Assembly: GCA_902168105.1 (NCBI GenBank)
Contig: CABHOY010000033.1
Location: 62,001-126,000 of the forward strand
From: an uncultured Flavihumibacter sp.
Lineage (GTDB): Bacteria > Bacteroidota > Bacteroidia > Chitinophagales > Chitinophagaceae
Length of the DNA stretch: 64,000 nucleotides
Reading direction: 5' to 3'
A program made the position numbers and the translations under genes. The number at the start of each line of letters is the position of its first letter. Positions within the stretch are counted from its first letter, which is position 1. This document shows positions 1-8,505 of this stretch, piece by piece. The notes under the pieces were generated by a model. It saw only the letters and a list, made by a program, of their open reading frames with translations, was not told the origin of the DNA and made no database searches.

Positions 1-106
1 ATTCATATTCAGGAATCCCCTGGTTTTTCATCCAGGCACGGTAGATAAACCCGTCCTTGCCCTTACGTCCAAACCAATCACTACTTCTTAGTTTCTTGTT
101 TTTCAT
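1..106 (-). CDS. IlvD/Edd family dehydratase, N-terminal fragment (runs off window start)
   Basis: Only the first 35 codons are inside the window. The reading frame starts at an ATG whose complement is at 104-106 and stays open to base 1. The visible N-terminus contains DWFGRKGKDGFIYRAW followed by MKNQGIPEYE. This is the characteristic beginning of sugar-acid dehydratases of the IlvD/Edd family (arabinonate, xylonate or dihydroxy-acid dehydratases), which use an iron-sulfur cluster to remove water from sugar acids. The cluster-binding cysteines lie beyond the window, so the substrate cannot be assigned. The sugar-acid branch is more likely than IlvD itself because of the WFGRxGKDGF opening, but this is from memory of family sequences. 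Confidence 0.75.
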   Translation of the reverse strand, partial: MKNKKLRSSDWFGRKGKDGFIYRAWMKNQGIPEYE

Positions 107-498
107 AATATAAGTGGAATGCATTTAGTGGATGACTTAAAAATAATAATAATCCCGTAGGAAATTTAATAATCAGTTAATGGCATATCCACACATTTGG
201 GAATTTCAGAAGTAGTTTAAACATCCTGCTTTCATGCGGACAAAATATTCCGGTGGTTTACTACGCGTTATTGAATAGCAATGACTACAGATAATGTAGC
301 TTTTTCTATTGTCTTTGATAACGAGCCACCTCTCCAATGGAAATTACTTATCTCGACGAAGTTCCATTTAATATATAACGGATTATACTCCCAATAAAAA
401 AGGCGGAGCGTAATGATCCGTCTTTTCATTTCAAATCCCATGAAGGCTGGCATACGTCAGCCCGCCTATAACAAACAACCAGGAAGTATCTTCCAGGA
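107..498. other. Intergenic region, no gene seen
   Basis: This 392-base stretch lies between the divergent start of the dehydratase and the 3' end of the DinB-like gene. It is AT-rich with stops in all frames. A 61-codon minus-strand frame at 268-453 has no recognisable composition or family and is not called. The only structure is a weak hairpin near 400-422 that could terminate the minus-strand DinB transcript. The dehydratase promoter must lie in here, but I cannot point to a clear TTTG / TAnnTTTG pair. Confidence 0.5.
397..426 (-). terminator. Possible terminator after the DinB-like gene
   Basis: Read on the minus strand, GACGGA (422-417) and TCCGCC (407-402) form a short stem with one mismatch around a 9-nt loop. 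TTTTTTATT follows directly. The position, about 75 bases after the DinB-like stop codon, fits intrinsic termination. The stem is weak. Confidence 0.4.
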
Positions 499-1044
499 CT
501 ACTTCACACCTTTCTCCGCATCCCAGTTACCGGCCTGCTTACGGATATAAAGGATCTGTCCTGTATGATAAGCATTATGTGTATTCATATTCGCAATACT
601 GGTATACCACGATTGGAGCTTTGCATCATCTGCCTTCGCGATCGCATCCTCCCAGTCTTTCATCACCTGATTTAACTGCCGTACGATATCCGCCCAGGAA
701 GCCTCAGTAAATGCGTCAAACGTTTCATTATTGTTCCCGCTGAATGTTTGGTCCTTTTGCCCGTTAAACTGAGCGAGTAGGTGTTTGTTCCAGAACAACA
801 GGTGATATGCCAGCTCGCCCACAGAATGGCTGGAATCAGTAGGCTTCCAGGAGGCCTGTTGGGCTGTAATACCCTCTATCCCCTTTGCGACCGGTACAAA
901 CCATTCCTGCTTGTCCCAGGTGGTCTTAAATTGCGTTAAAAGCACTGATTTCAGTGTAGCCGGAACTTTGGGCTTTTCCTGGGCGATGGCCTGCTGGAAA
1001 CATAAACAGCTGAAGCAGCCGAACAGAAGAATGAGTCTGGACAT
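499..1044 (-). CDS. Secreted DinB-fold protein
   Basis: The 181-residue product has a cleavable signal peptide (residues 1-22, hydrophobic core then QAIAQ) and a four-helix DinB/YfiT-like domain. Candidate metal ligands are H81 (in ELAYHLLFW) and H156 and H160 (in THNAYHTGQ), the usual His triad arrangement of this superfamily. DinB-fold proteins in Bacteroidetes are metal-binding proteins, some acting as thiol-dependent transferases; no substrate can be inferred here. Export to the periplasm is a common variant in this phylum. A TATATTTG box (complement of 1073-1080) sits about 30 bases upstream of the start and could be its -7 element. The gene is monocistronic. Confidence 0.8.
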   Translation of the reverse strand: MSRLILLFGCFSCLCFQQAIAQEKPKVPATLKSVLLTQFKTTWDKQEWFVPVAKGIEGITAQQASWKPTDSSHSVGELAYHLLFWNKHLLAQFNGQKDQTFSGNNNETFDAFTEASWADIVRQLNQVMKDWEDAIAKADDAKLQSWYTSIANMNTHNAYHTGQILYIRKQAGNWDAEKGVK

Positions 1045-1171
1045 AATTGAGGTTTTAGGGGTGAAGTTGAGGCAAATATAAGCTTTACCCGAACAACAAG
1101 CTCCCTGGTACCGGAACCAGGAAACGCTACAGGATATTTAATTACATTTGCGCAAATTCTATTGCCAACCT

Positions 1172-2800
1172 ATGAAGTTGTACTGCTATGTTATAGGCAT
1201 TTTATGCCTTTTTTTAATGCCCTGTTGTAAGAAGAATAAAGATATCATTGCGGAACCTCCTCCGGTAGTAGTTAAACAGGATCCGTCACTGACTTTGACC
1301 GCTGCTGAAATTGAAAGTGACAATGCCGTTCGTATTCAGGGGAGAATTAAGGCGCTGGACTGGCCGAAGGCTGTTTATGGTGTCCTATATAGCGAAGATT
1401 CAATCCCTACTGTAAAATCGCCGGGCAAGATCCTCCTGGGAACTGTTACGGATTCCGTTGATATAACCTACACGGTTAAGGAACTGTTACCTAAAAAAGA
1501 TTATACCTTCCGTTTATTTGCAACATGGGATGATAAAACCTGGTACAGTGAGCCAAAACAGGTCGTCCCGGCTCAATTTCATTTAAAGCCCCTGCAGGAT
1601 TCTTTCATTTCAAGAAATACGATGATAAAGATCTATTTCACCGAAAGGATACCATTTGATGAATATAGGTGGTTTGAAGTGTATGTGGGCGATAAGAAAA
1701 TAGAAGCTAAGGACGGTCTTGTCTCGACATTCGGCGAGAGCATTAACTTATTGATCCCGATCGATTACAAACAGGGTACACCTATCACGGTGAAGAAAGG
1801 ATTATACAGCGAAACCATCGTTCCCGATATCCCCGTGTTACCAGGGTACTGGCGGAAGATCGCTGCTCATGAAGGTAAGATAATGGACAATGCCGCCTAC
1901 TTTACACTTGGTAACAAAGGATATATTGTTGGAGGAAACTGGTTCCCGTCGCCATGGGCGTCGACGAATGCCGTATGGGAGATCGATCTGACTACCTATG
2001 AATGGAAACGGAAAAATCCTTTCCCGCTGGCGTACATAAACAACGCCATGGCCACTGTAGTCAACAACAAGGCATATTTATTCGGAGGGTCACTGAGCAG
2101 AGACGAAGGAAATAATAACTATGTGTGGGAATACGATCCGGTATCCGATAGCTGGCAAAACATTTCCGCTATGCCCAACGACCTGAATGTAATCGGCCGT
2201 ATGCGGTTTGCGTCGGTAGTTTACAATAATAAGGTTTACATGGGGTCTGGTTCAGCATATAGCGGGGCCGGAACTTACGTATATTATTTTCCGGAATACT
2301 GGGTAACTTTTGATCCAGCTATGCGCAAATGGGAATCATTACCACGGCTACCTTCCGATGGAGGTACAGAAAATATGACTGCCTATACCAATAATAACAA
2401 GTTGTATTTATTTGGCGGTAATAATGATTATAACGAGAAGAAGGAAAACTTTGTATTAGATCTTAATGATCATACCTGGTCAAAGCCTGGCATTACACGA
2501 CCATTTCAGCCGAGGACCGGGGTGTCTGTCATTACTAAAAATAACGTTACCTATTTCTTTGGAGGTTATCAGAAGGACCTGGAGCACGGTAAATGGGCCG
2601 TCAATTCTGAATTTTGGAAAATGGATGCAGACCAGCAGTATACACGATTCGCAAGCGCGTGTGAGATGGAGGATGTATCGGAGCTGAACAGGAACGCACC
2701 TATCTTCCCGACCGCTAATGGTTTTATTGTATATAACGTATTAACCTGGGGCGGAGATAACACCCTGACCAGGGAAGTAATAGAATATATTGTCGATTAG
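1172..2800 (+). CDS. Kelch-repeat surface lipoprotein
   Basis: The frame is open from a TTG at 1148, but the ATG at 1172 is the better start because a lipoprotein signal follows at once (hydrophobic stretch ending LFLMPCCKKNKD). The mature protein is about 520 residues. Residues about 40-130 look like a fibronectin-type or immunoglobulin-like domain (LTLTAAEIESDNAVRIQG). The C-terminal half carries kelch blades: repeated G-G followed by W about 12 residues later, as in GYIVGGNWF, AYLFGG, LYLFGGNNDY and TYFFGGYQ. Kelch beta-propellers bind proteins or sugars and occur in surface glycan-handling proteins of Bacteroidetes. There is no linked SusC/SusD, so the ligand is unknown. A TACATTTG box at 1143-1150 may be its promoter. 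Confidence 0.8.
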   Translation: MKLYCYVIGILCLFLMPCCKKNKDIIAEPPPVVVKQDPSLTLTAAEIESDNAVRIQGRIKALDWPKAVYGVLYSEDSIPTVKSPGKILLGTVTDSVDITYTVKELLPKKDYTFRLFATWDDKTWYSEPKQVVPAQFHLKPLQDSFISRNTMIKIYFTERIPFDEYRWFEVYVGDKKIEAKDGLVSTFGESINLLIPIDYKQGTPITVKKGLYSETIVPDIPVLPGYWRKIAAHEGKIMDNAAYFTLGNKGYIVGGNWFPSPWASTNAVWEIDLTTYEWKRKNPFPLAYINNAMATVVNNKAYLFGGSLSRDEGNNNYVWEYDPVSDSWQNISAMPNDLNVIGRMRFASVVYNNKVYMGSGSAYSGAGTYVYYFPEYWVTFDPAMRKWESLPRLPSDGGTENMTAYTNNNKLYLFGGNNDYNEKKENFVLDLNDHTWSKPGITRPFQPRTGVSVITKNNVTYFFGGYQKDLEHGKWAVNSEFWKMDADQQYTRFASACEMEDVSELNRNAPIFPTANGFIVYNVLTWGGDNTLTREVIEYIVD

Positions 2801-2805
2801 AAATG

Positions 2806-2833
2806 GAGGTGCGGGAACTTTAACCCGCACCTC
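2806..2833 (+). terminator. Hairpin after the kelch gene
   Basis: GAGGTGCGGG (2806-2815) and CCCGCACCTC (2824-2833) form a perfect 10-bp stem with an 8-nt loop just after the stop codon. The following sequence is only moderately T-rich (AAATTGTCTTGTATCTTTT), so it may act as a terminator or a 3'-end stabiliser. Confidence 0.55.
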
Positions 2834-2952
2834 AAATTGTCTTGTATCTTTTGAGATAGTTTTACCGGCTGAAAAAGTCTTTTCACCGTTTTTCCGGGTA
2901 CGTTAACCTAACGTCGGTTGTGCCGTTGTACGATGCGGAATAGTTTAGCGGC

Positions 2953-4134
2953 ATGAAAACAAATACAGTACTTATATCAGGTGCCAGCATCGCAGGACCA
3001 GCACTGGCCTTTTGGTTAACCAGGTATGGATTTAAAGTGACCATTGTTGAACGTGCCCCGGCAATAAGGCCCGGCGGATATGCCGTAGACTTCAGGGGTA
3101 CCGCGATCCATGTCCTGAAAAAAATGGGACTTTACGAAGAAGTAAAGAAATACGAAACACGCGCTGGGAAAATAACACTCGTGGATAAACGCGGAAAGAA
3201 AATAGCCAGTTTCCCCGATGGATTTACCAGTGGTGAACTGGAGATTATGCGCGGCGATCTTGCCAATGTATTATACGAGGCAAGCAGGGAACAGACAGAG
3301 TATATCTTTGACGATAGCATCATAGGATTGCGGGAATGCGAAGATGGCGTAAATGTTACCTTCGACCGTAACCCGCCCCGTAAATTCGATCTGGTGTTCG
3401 GAGCTGACGGACTGCATTCGAAGGTAAGATCGCTCGCCTTTGGCAAAGAAGCTGACTATATGCGTCACCTGGGCTTATACATAGCCATATTCACGACACC
3501 TCAGTTCATCGATCTGGGCATGGATGGGGTGTATTACGGCGTACCTGGCAAACGGATGGGCGTCTTCGGCGCAAGGAACGGTACAGAAGCCAGAGCCTCT
3601 TTCTATTTCGCTTCTGAGGCCTTCGCTTATAACTACCGTGATGCGGAACAACAGAAACAGATTATCACCGCGAGGTTTGCAGGGGAAGAATGGCACACGG
3701 AACAGCTGCTCAAACTAATGAATACCGCACCGGATTTTTACTTCGACTCCATCAGCCAGATTAAAATGGACAGCTGGTCAAAAGGACGTGTCGCGCTGAT
3801 AGGGGACGCAGCCCATTGTGCTTCTCCAATGTCCGGCATGGGCACCAGTATGGCCCTCATCGGCGCATATATACTCGCAGGAGAGCTCAAAGCAGCTGAT
3901 GGCGATTATCAACATGCCTTTGCAAGCTATGAGACACAAATGAGGGACTTTGTAGAGAAGTGCCAGGAACTGGCTAACGGAGTGGAATGGTTTGTTCCTA
4001 AAACAAGGTTCAAACAATGGATGAGCAGGCAAGTATGGCGGCTGCTGCCCTACACGCCATGGAAGAATATGATGATCGAACTACCGCAGAAGATCGCCAA
4101 TTCTATCACCGTCAGGGAATATTATCCCGGATAA
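2953..4134 (+). CDS. FAD-dependent monooxygenase (class A, TetX/UbiH-like fold)
   Basis: The 393-residue protein shows the three FAD signatures of class A flavoprotein monooxygenases. These are the dinucleotide motif GASIAG at residues 10-15, GADGLHSKVR near 150, and ALIGDAAHCASP with G284-D285. Such enzymes use NAD(P)H and oxygen to hydroxylate small aromatics or drug-like molecules. The nearest family in Bacteroidetes databases is usually labelled FAD-dependent oxidoreductase or monooxygenase. Some relatives (TetX) inactivate tetracyclines, but nothing here proves that. The next two same-strand genes encode a DinB-like protein and a flavin reductase-like protein, which could form a loose detoxification cluster. 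Confidence 0.85.
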   Translation: MKTNTVLISGASIAGPALAFWLTRYGFKVTIVERAPAIRPGGYAVDFRGTAIHVLKKMGLYEEVKKYETRAGKITLVDKRGKKIASFPDGFTSGELEIMRGDLANVLYEASREQTEYIFDDSIIGLRECEDGVNVTFDRNPPRKFDLVFGADGLHSKVRSLAFGKEADYMRHLGLYIAIFTTPQFIDLGMDGVYYGVPGKRMGVFGARNGTEARASFYFASEAFAYNYRDAEQQKQIITARFAGEEWHTEQLLKLMNTAPDFYFDSISQIKMDSWSKGRVALIGDAAHCASPMSGMGTSMALIGAYILAGELKAADGDYQHAFASYETQMRDFVEKCQELANGVEWFVPKTRFKQWMSRQVWRLLPYTPWKNMMIELPQKIANSITVREYYPG

Positions 4135-4201
4135 CTAGATGTACGGCAGCGGTGTTACCTCCAAAATTCCATACATTTGAACCGGACATAACCATCTCAC
4201 C

Positions 4202-4726
4202 ATGAAAAGAACTGAATGGTTCAGGAGAACATTCCCCGTAATAGAAGACAACGGCCTGTTGCCTTCCATTATAGAACGGCTTAACGGCACGCCCGCCCGT
4301 GTAGAGGAAATAATCGGTATGTTGGACACGGAAGTGCTCACAATAAAACAAGGCGGAAAATGGAGCATTAAAGAGGAGATAGGGCATCTTGGAGACCTGG
4401 AACCACTATGGTCAGGAAGGATAGATGACCTGCTAAGTGGAGATGCGGAATTACGGGCGGCAGATCTGACAAATCAGACTACCCATAAAGCAGACCACAA
4501 CGATGCAAAAACGATCGCCCTGCTGCAAAGGTTCAGAGAACAAAGAGAAGCTTTTGTGAAAAAGCTGTTAGCCCTGACCGACGATGAATTAGAAATGTCA
4601 GCATTACACCCACGACTGAAAACACCAATGAGGATCATCGATCTCGCGTACTTCGTGGCAGAGCATGACGATCATCACCTGGCATGTGTAAGGGTAATAG
4701 CAAATAGCAGCGTCCTGAAGCCATAA
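4202..4726 (+). CDS. Cytosolic DinB-fold protein
   Basis: The 174-residue protein lacks a signal peptide. It has the DinB_2-type pattern: W-S-I-K-E-E-I-G-H-L around H62, and a C-terminal helix with H155, H158 and H159 (VAEHDDHHLA). These histidines would form the metal site typical of the fold. The family includes bacillithiol or mycothiol transferases and many uncharacterised members. It lies 67 bases after the monooxygenase and 21 bases before the flavin reductase, so co-transcription is plausible. A role in thiol-dependent detoxification is a guess from context only. Confidence 0.8.
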   Translation: MKRTEWFRRTFPVIEDNGLLPSIIERLNGTPARVEEIIGMLDTEVLTIKQGGKWSIKEEIGHLGDLEPLWSGRIDDLLSGDAELRAADLTNQTTHKADHNDAKTIALLQRFREQREAFVKKLLALTDDELEMSALHPRLKTPMRIIDLAYFVAEHDDHHLACVRVIANSSVLKP

Positions 4727-4747
4727 ATAGAAAGCATACGACGAAAT

Positions 4748-5392
4748 ATGACACCGGTAGCAAAGAAGATATTGATCATTAATGGCTCGCTGCGTGGAGC
4801 AGCAGGTAATTCGGAAGCAGTAGCAAGACAGGCGGAAAAGGTCCTGTTGAATGATCTTCAGCAGGAGGTGGTGCGCTTGACCCTTACTGATCGCATGCCA
4901 GCGATCAGGGATGTATATGACCTGCTGACTGGTTGCGATGGCCTATTGGTGATCACCGGTGTATACTGGAATAACTGGAGCTCGCCTTTGCAGCGTTTTA
5001 TCGAAGTAGCTACCGCTTTTGAAAATACACCTGCATTTTTCGGCAAGCCTGTCGCCTGTGCGGTAACAATGGACTCGGTCGGAGGAATAGAAGTAGCTGC
5101 AAGACTACAGGCCGTGTTTGCAGGCCTGGGTTGCTGGAGCCCTCCGTGTTCTTCAATAGTATTATCACGTACAGGTCAGGAAGCCATGGCTGCCTCCTTT
5201 GGTCAGGAAGATGATCCTAATGAAGATGTGTGGCGCATGGCAGATCTTTCTATCGTGCTACAAAACCTGGCCATTGCTGCAGCCCTGCCTCGTAATAACT
5301 GGACCAGCTGGCCTCACAGGGAACTCGCTATTCCCGATGGCCCCTGGCCGGACAAAGACGCACTTGATATGGGCTCGCCTAAATTCCTCTGA
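4748..5392 (+). CDS. NAD(P)H-dependent flavin reductase-like flavodoxin-fold protein
   Basis: The 214-residue protein begins with a strand and the phosphate-binding loop NGSLRGAAGNS (residues about 12-22), typical of NADPH-dependent FMN reductases. GVYWNNWSSPLQRFIE near residue 75 matches the second FMN-contacting loop, where these enzymes usually carry P-x-Y-N-x-S-x-P. The Asn-Asn-Trp-Ser-Ser-Pro here is a divergent version. It would reduce flavin or quinone-type substrates in the cytosol and could supply reduced flavin to the upstream monooxygenase. Its 3' end abuts the convergent dehydrogenase gene, 5 bases away. Confidence 0.75.
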   Translation: MTPVAKKILIINGSLRGAAGNSEAVARQAEKVLLNDLQQEVVRLTLTDRMPAIRDVYDLLTGCDGLLVITGVYWNNWSSPLQRFIEVATAFENTPAFFGKPVACAVTMDSVGGIEVAARLQAVFAGLGCWSPPCSSIVLSRTGQEAMAASFGQEDDPNEDVWRMADLSIVLQNLAIAAALPRNNWTSWPHRELAIPDGPWPDKDALDMGSPKFL

Positions 5393-5397
5393 TCAAA

Positions 5398-6129
5398 TTA
5401 TGGCAACCGCGCGACCAAACGCTCAGGCATCCATTTTAATATCGTATAAATGATCTTCCATTTGAACCCGGGTACAATTACAAAACCACTACCAGCTTCC
5501 ACCACCGCTTTTGCAATAAAATCCGGTTCCAGCATCAGTGCTTCAGGCAGGTCCAGACCAGCAGTCATCTTACTCCTGATGTAACCGGCCACTATAACAT
5601 TTACCGTGATCCGCCTTTTGAACAGATACTGCCGTAACCCGGCCAGGTATTGTGTGAAGGCCGACTTCGTACTGCCATAGATGAAATTACTTTTCCTACC
5701 CCGTACGCCCGAAAGGGATGATAAGCCTATAATCCTTTCCAGACGCGCGTTCTCTTTGTCCATCGCAATAATGTTCAGGATAGATACCGCCCCCGCATAA
5801 TGCACCTGCATCATCCTGAAACTGCCGGGAAAATCCAGTAAAGCCTCTTCATTGTTTTTTAGATAACCCGCCGCGTACACAACGATATGTGGCTTCTCTG
5901 TGAGCTGTTCATAAAAACCGGCGTGGCTGTCAAAATCCGTAGCATCAAAATAAAGCACAGTGACCAGCTCTTTCAGGGACGGATGTTGACCGGTAAACGC
6001 GTGAAGTGCATCGGTGTTACGGGATGCTGCCATCACGCGGAAGCCCCTGGCTGCATAACGAAGAATGGAAGCTTTCGCCACATCTGAATTAGCGCCGAGC
6101 AGGAGAACAGTTTTTCTTTGCATAAACAT
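5398..6129 (-). CDS. Short-chain dehydrogenase/reductase
   Basis: The 243-residue protein has an SDR Rossmann fold. The glycine-rich loop is atypical (LLGANSDVAKA, residues 10-20) and matches the group of DprE2-like or YbbO-like SDRs. The catalytic serine is probably S138 or S140 (GLSSLSG), with Y151 and K155 in YGSTKSAF. VYAAGYL at residues 84-90 replaces the usual NNAG. It reduces or oxidises an unknown hydroxyl or carbonyl substrate with NAD(P)H. The first two in-frame ATGs are two codons apart; either may be used. It is transcribed towards the flavin reductase gene and away from the DUF2652 gene. Confidence 0.85.
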   Translation of the reverse strand: MFMQRKTVLLLGANSDVAKASILRYAARGFRVMAASRNTDALHAFTGQHPSLKELVTVLYFDATDFDSHAGFYEQLTEKPHIVVYAAGYLKNNEEALLDFPGSFRMMQVHYAGAVSILNIIAMDKENARLERIIGLSSLSGVRGRKSNFIYGSTKSAFTQYLAGLRQYLFKRRITVNVIVAGYIRSKMTAGLDLPEALMLEPDFIAKAVVEAGSGFVIVPGFKWKIIYTILKWMPERLVARLP

Positions 6130-6436
6130 AAATATAAGACTCTTAACTGAATGCTCCCGGCAGGATACAAAACACTATGTAATCCCCGTTAAAGATTTAT
6201 CACCCCATAGAAAGAGCCTCCTGGCGCCCTTAATCCGCAATGCTGATACTTATGATAAGCCGCGGCGACATGCAAAAAGCCGCTTTTGCATACATAGCCC
6301 AAAAAAAATATCCGGTAAACAAATAATAAATATGAAAATCGCATCTATTATTTAATTATTGCAAGTCTATGAAAGTGAAACGATTACATCGGATATTGCC
6401 CCGATCTTCCGTAACTTTATAACTCAAACCCCGACT
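6130..6436. other. Divergent intergenic region with a small palindrome
   Basis: This 307-base AT-rich region separates two divergent genes and holds no gene. The most regular signal is the inverted repeat ATGCAAAA - 6 nt - TTTTGCAT at 6270-6291 (perfect 8-bp arms), which could be an operator for either gene. A TATATTTA-like box on the minus strand at 6129-6136 overlaps the start of the dehydrogenase. Confidence 0.5.
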
Positions 6437-7531
6437 ATGGCAACAAGCAATGCAACGATCCTGATCCCTGACATCAGTGGATTTACAGAGTTCATGACAA
6501 CCACAGAGCTCACGCATAGTGCACACGCTATTAATATGCTTATTGACGCGATGGTAAAAGCTGTCGGTGACGAATATGAAGTAGCCGAAATAGAAGGAGA
6601 TGCTGTTTTGCTGGTCAGAAAAGGAAAGCCTCCAACCCGGAAAGAAATATTGAATACCTGCCTGAACATCTTTAATGCCTTTCATTACCAGCGGAAATGG
6701 ATGCAGCAACATATGGTTTGTGCCTGCGGCGCCTGTCAGGCGATCATTAATCTTACATTGAAGTTCGTTGTACACCACGGCCCCGTCGCGGAAATAACCG
6801 TCGGGCGTTTTGTAAAGCAATCAGGCCCGGAAATGATCATCGCACATCGTTTACTGAAGAATAATATTGATAACAATCAGTACCTGCTGATCACTGAAAA
6901 ACTGTTTGAACAAGAGAACGGCTCCGTTGAAGAAGATGAAATGGAGTGGACCAGTTCATCGGCCGACTATGCCTCTATTGGTCAGGTGAACTACCGGTTT
7001 GCTTTACTCAATAAAGCCCTCGAACAAGTGCCGGAACCACCGCACCTGGAAAATGATTACCAGGCCGATAACACATCTTATCTGGAAACAATGATACCCG
7101 CCAACTTTCGCGATGTGTATATGATAGTCATGAATATCCCCGGCCGCGTAGACTGGGTGCCACGATTACTGAAGGTGCAACAGGACATACCCGCTGTGTT
7201 TATCGGAAGTATTCACTACTGCACATTTGAAGACTACGAAGCCATTATATCCCCCCTGCGTATGACGATGTCCGACGAAGGCATCTTCTACGCTGAAAGC
7301 TGGAGCATCCCCGAAAGCGGATTTTCCCTGATCTACGAATTTGTATTTAATAAGCTGGACGAAAAGTCCTGCCTCGTAGCCAGCCGGTTTTTGAATAACG
7401 GGCAGTCGCAACTCCCGGCAGAATTATATACCAGCTTATGGAACAGTATGCAGGAGTTATGCGGGAAGCTGACGGAATACTGTGTGAAAATGGAAGGGAC
7501 CTCCTTCGGTCCTGCATTTCAGAAGGAATAA
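6437..7531 (+). CDS. DUF2652 protein: nucleotide-cyclase-like domain plus SRPBCC-like domain
   Basis: The ATG at 6437 is preferred over the TTG 78 bases upstream because IPDISGFTEFM follows after a few residues, matching family N-termini. The 364-residue product has an N-terminal half resembling class III adenylate/guanylate cyclase domains: a first metal Asp in PDISGFTEF and a second acidic motif IEGDAVLLV. The C-terminal half looks like an SRPBCC lipid-binding fold (ANFRDVYMIVMNIPGRVDWV). Between them is a cysteine cluster C95-x-C97-x2-C100. DUF2652 proteins are common in Bacteroidetes and uncharacterised. Whether this one makes a cyclic nucleotide is unknown; both metal Asp positions appear to be kept. 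Confidence 0.8.
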   Translation: MATSNATILIPDISGFTEFMTTTELTHSAHAINMLIDAMVKAVGDEYEVAEIEGDAVLLVRKGKPPTRKEILNTCLNIFNAFHYQRKWMQQHMVCACGACQAIINLTLKFVVHHGPVAEITVGRFVKQSGPEMIIAHRLLKNNIDNNQYLLITEKLFEQENGSVEEDEMEWTSSSADYASIGQVNYRFALLNKALEQVPEPPHLENDYQADNTSYLETMIPANFRDVYMIVMNIPGRVDWVPRLLKVQQDIPAVFIGSIHYCTFEDYEAIISPLRMTMSDEGIFYAESWSIPESGFSLIYEFVFNKLDEKSCLVASRFLNNGQSQLPAELYTSLWNSMQELCGKLTEYCVKMEGTSFGPAFQKE

Positions 7532-7539
7532 TATATCCG

Positions 7540-7573
7540 TTTGAGTAAGAGCACGATAGCATAGCTAACTTTG
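7540..7573 (+). promoter_or_regulatory. Possible Bacteroidetes promoter for the small membrane protein gene
   Basis: TTTG at 7540-7543 and TAACTTTG at 7566-7573 match the -33 and -7 consensus of the primary Bacteroidetes sigma factor. The spacer is 22 nt, slightly longer than the usual 19-21. Confidence 0.4.
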
Positions 7574-7664
7574 CAACCACCGCTATTTTAGGAATTCTTT
7601 AACTAATCGCAAATACCAGTTGTCAGGATAAAATAATAATATTATAGGCCATAACCTTGCCTAT

Positions 7665-7871
7665 ATGTTGTTTATCATTATTATCCTTCTCGCCCTGGCA
7701 TTACCGGCCGGAGTCGCTTTTCTAGTTTCCCGTCTTGTATTTAACAGGTTGGAAAGTTCCGGGGTCAAACGTGCCCGTATTTATCAGGTAATTACCTTGA
7801 TCCTGACCTTTTCGATTATCTTCGGAGGTATAGCGTTCCTCGCATACCTTAATGTCACTTTAGAACGCTAA
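7665..7871 (+). CDS. Small two-TM membrane protein
   Basis: The 68-residue product has two hydrophobic segments (residues about 2-24 and 43-64) separated by a short basic loop (RLESSGVKRAR). I recognise no family. Its 3' end overlaps the 3' end of the convergent DUF2306 gene by 17 bases. A plausible promoter lies about 90 bases upstream, which supports it being real. Function unknown. Confidence 0.6.
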   Translation: MLFIIIILLALALPAGVAFLVSRLVFNRLESSGVKRARIYQVITLILTFSIIFGGIAFLAYLNVTLER

Positions 7872-8505
7872 AATTACGTCTCCCACTGTTATAGATCAGC
7901 CATTCAGCCAGTAGTAAATTAGGGACAAATCCCATCCATGCGTCGATCATATACAACGTGAGCGGATCGGGGTGAAATGCATACGTTAGAATGATCTTCC
8001 AGGAACGCAACGTGATGGCCGAAAAGGTCAATGCATAACTACGGATCATAAACCGCTTGTGCGTTGCTATATCACCTCTCTTAACAGCAATAACTGCCTT
8101 GTAAGTGAAATAGGACCAGAGGCAATCTAATATAACAAAAGCAATTTTTGTTGGCAGCAGCCCATTGGCATAAACGGCCATGATCAATCCTGCAGGAAAG
8201 TTAATGAAGAGGATATCATACACATATATCTTGCCTATAAGCCGGTGTATGCTACGATATGATGTAAGCAGATGATCTGAAAATTGAGTTAACCCCGCTG
8301 CAAGTGCAAAGATACTCGAGAATACATGGACGTAGAATGCCGCTTTCCACCATGGAATATCAATATACTCCTGCTTGAACTTCAGAAAATGAATATCAGT
8401 ACGTAGGCTGGAATAATCAATAACCATCCGTAACATCAGGAACGTAGCCATGCAGAGAATGAAATAGGCTATAAAGGATCGTAGTATGCGCAAGAAGATA
8501 GACAC
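7855..8505 (-). CDS. DUF2306-type membrane protein
   Basis: The 216-residue protein has about five or six membrane segments and conserved histidines within them (YVHVFSSIFALAAGLTQF, SIHRLIGKIYVYDI, THKRFMIRSYALTFSAITLR). The SxxxHRxxGxxY and HxxxMxRxYA motifs match DUF2306 proteins, multi-helix membrane proteins whose histidines suggest haem binding. The function is unknown. It may be controlled by the 22-base palindrome at 8588-8609 upstream. It overlaps the converging small membrane protein gene by 17 bases. Confidence 0.75.
   Translation of the reverse strand: MSIFLRILRSFIAYFILCMATFLMLRMVIDYSSLRTDIHFLKFKQEYIDIPWWKAAFYVHVFSSIFALAAGLTQFSDHLLTSYRSIHRLIGKIYVYDILFINFPAGLIMAVYANGLLPTKIAFVILDCLWSYFTYKAVIAVKRGDIATHKRFMIRSYALTFSAITLRSWKIILTYAFHPDPLTLYMIDAWMGFVPNLLLAEWLIYNSGRRNFSVLK

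Noticed and set aside
268..453. A 61-codon minus-strand frame in the first intergenic region
   Set aside because: No family, no good start signal, and it spans a likely terminator hairpin.
2900..2914. ACGTTA-ACC-TAACGT palindrome before the FAD monooxygenase gene as an operator
   Set aside because: Only 6-bp arms in AT-rich leader sequence, no second copy and no linked regulator; too weak to call.
2953..4134. Calling the FAD monooxygenase a TetX tetracycline-resistance enzyme
   Set aside because: Only general class A monooxygenase motifs are shared; substrate cannot be inferred from them.
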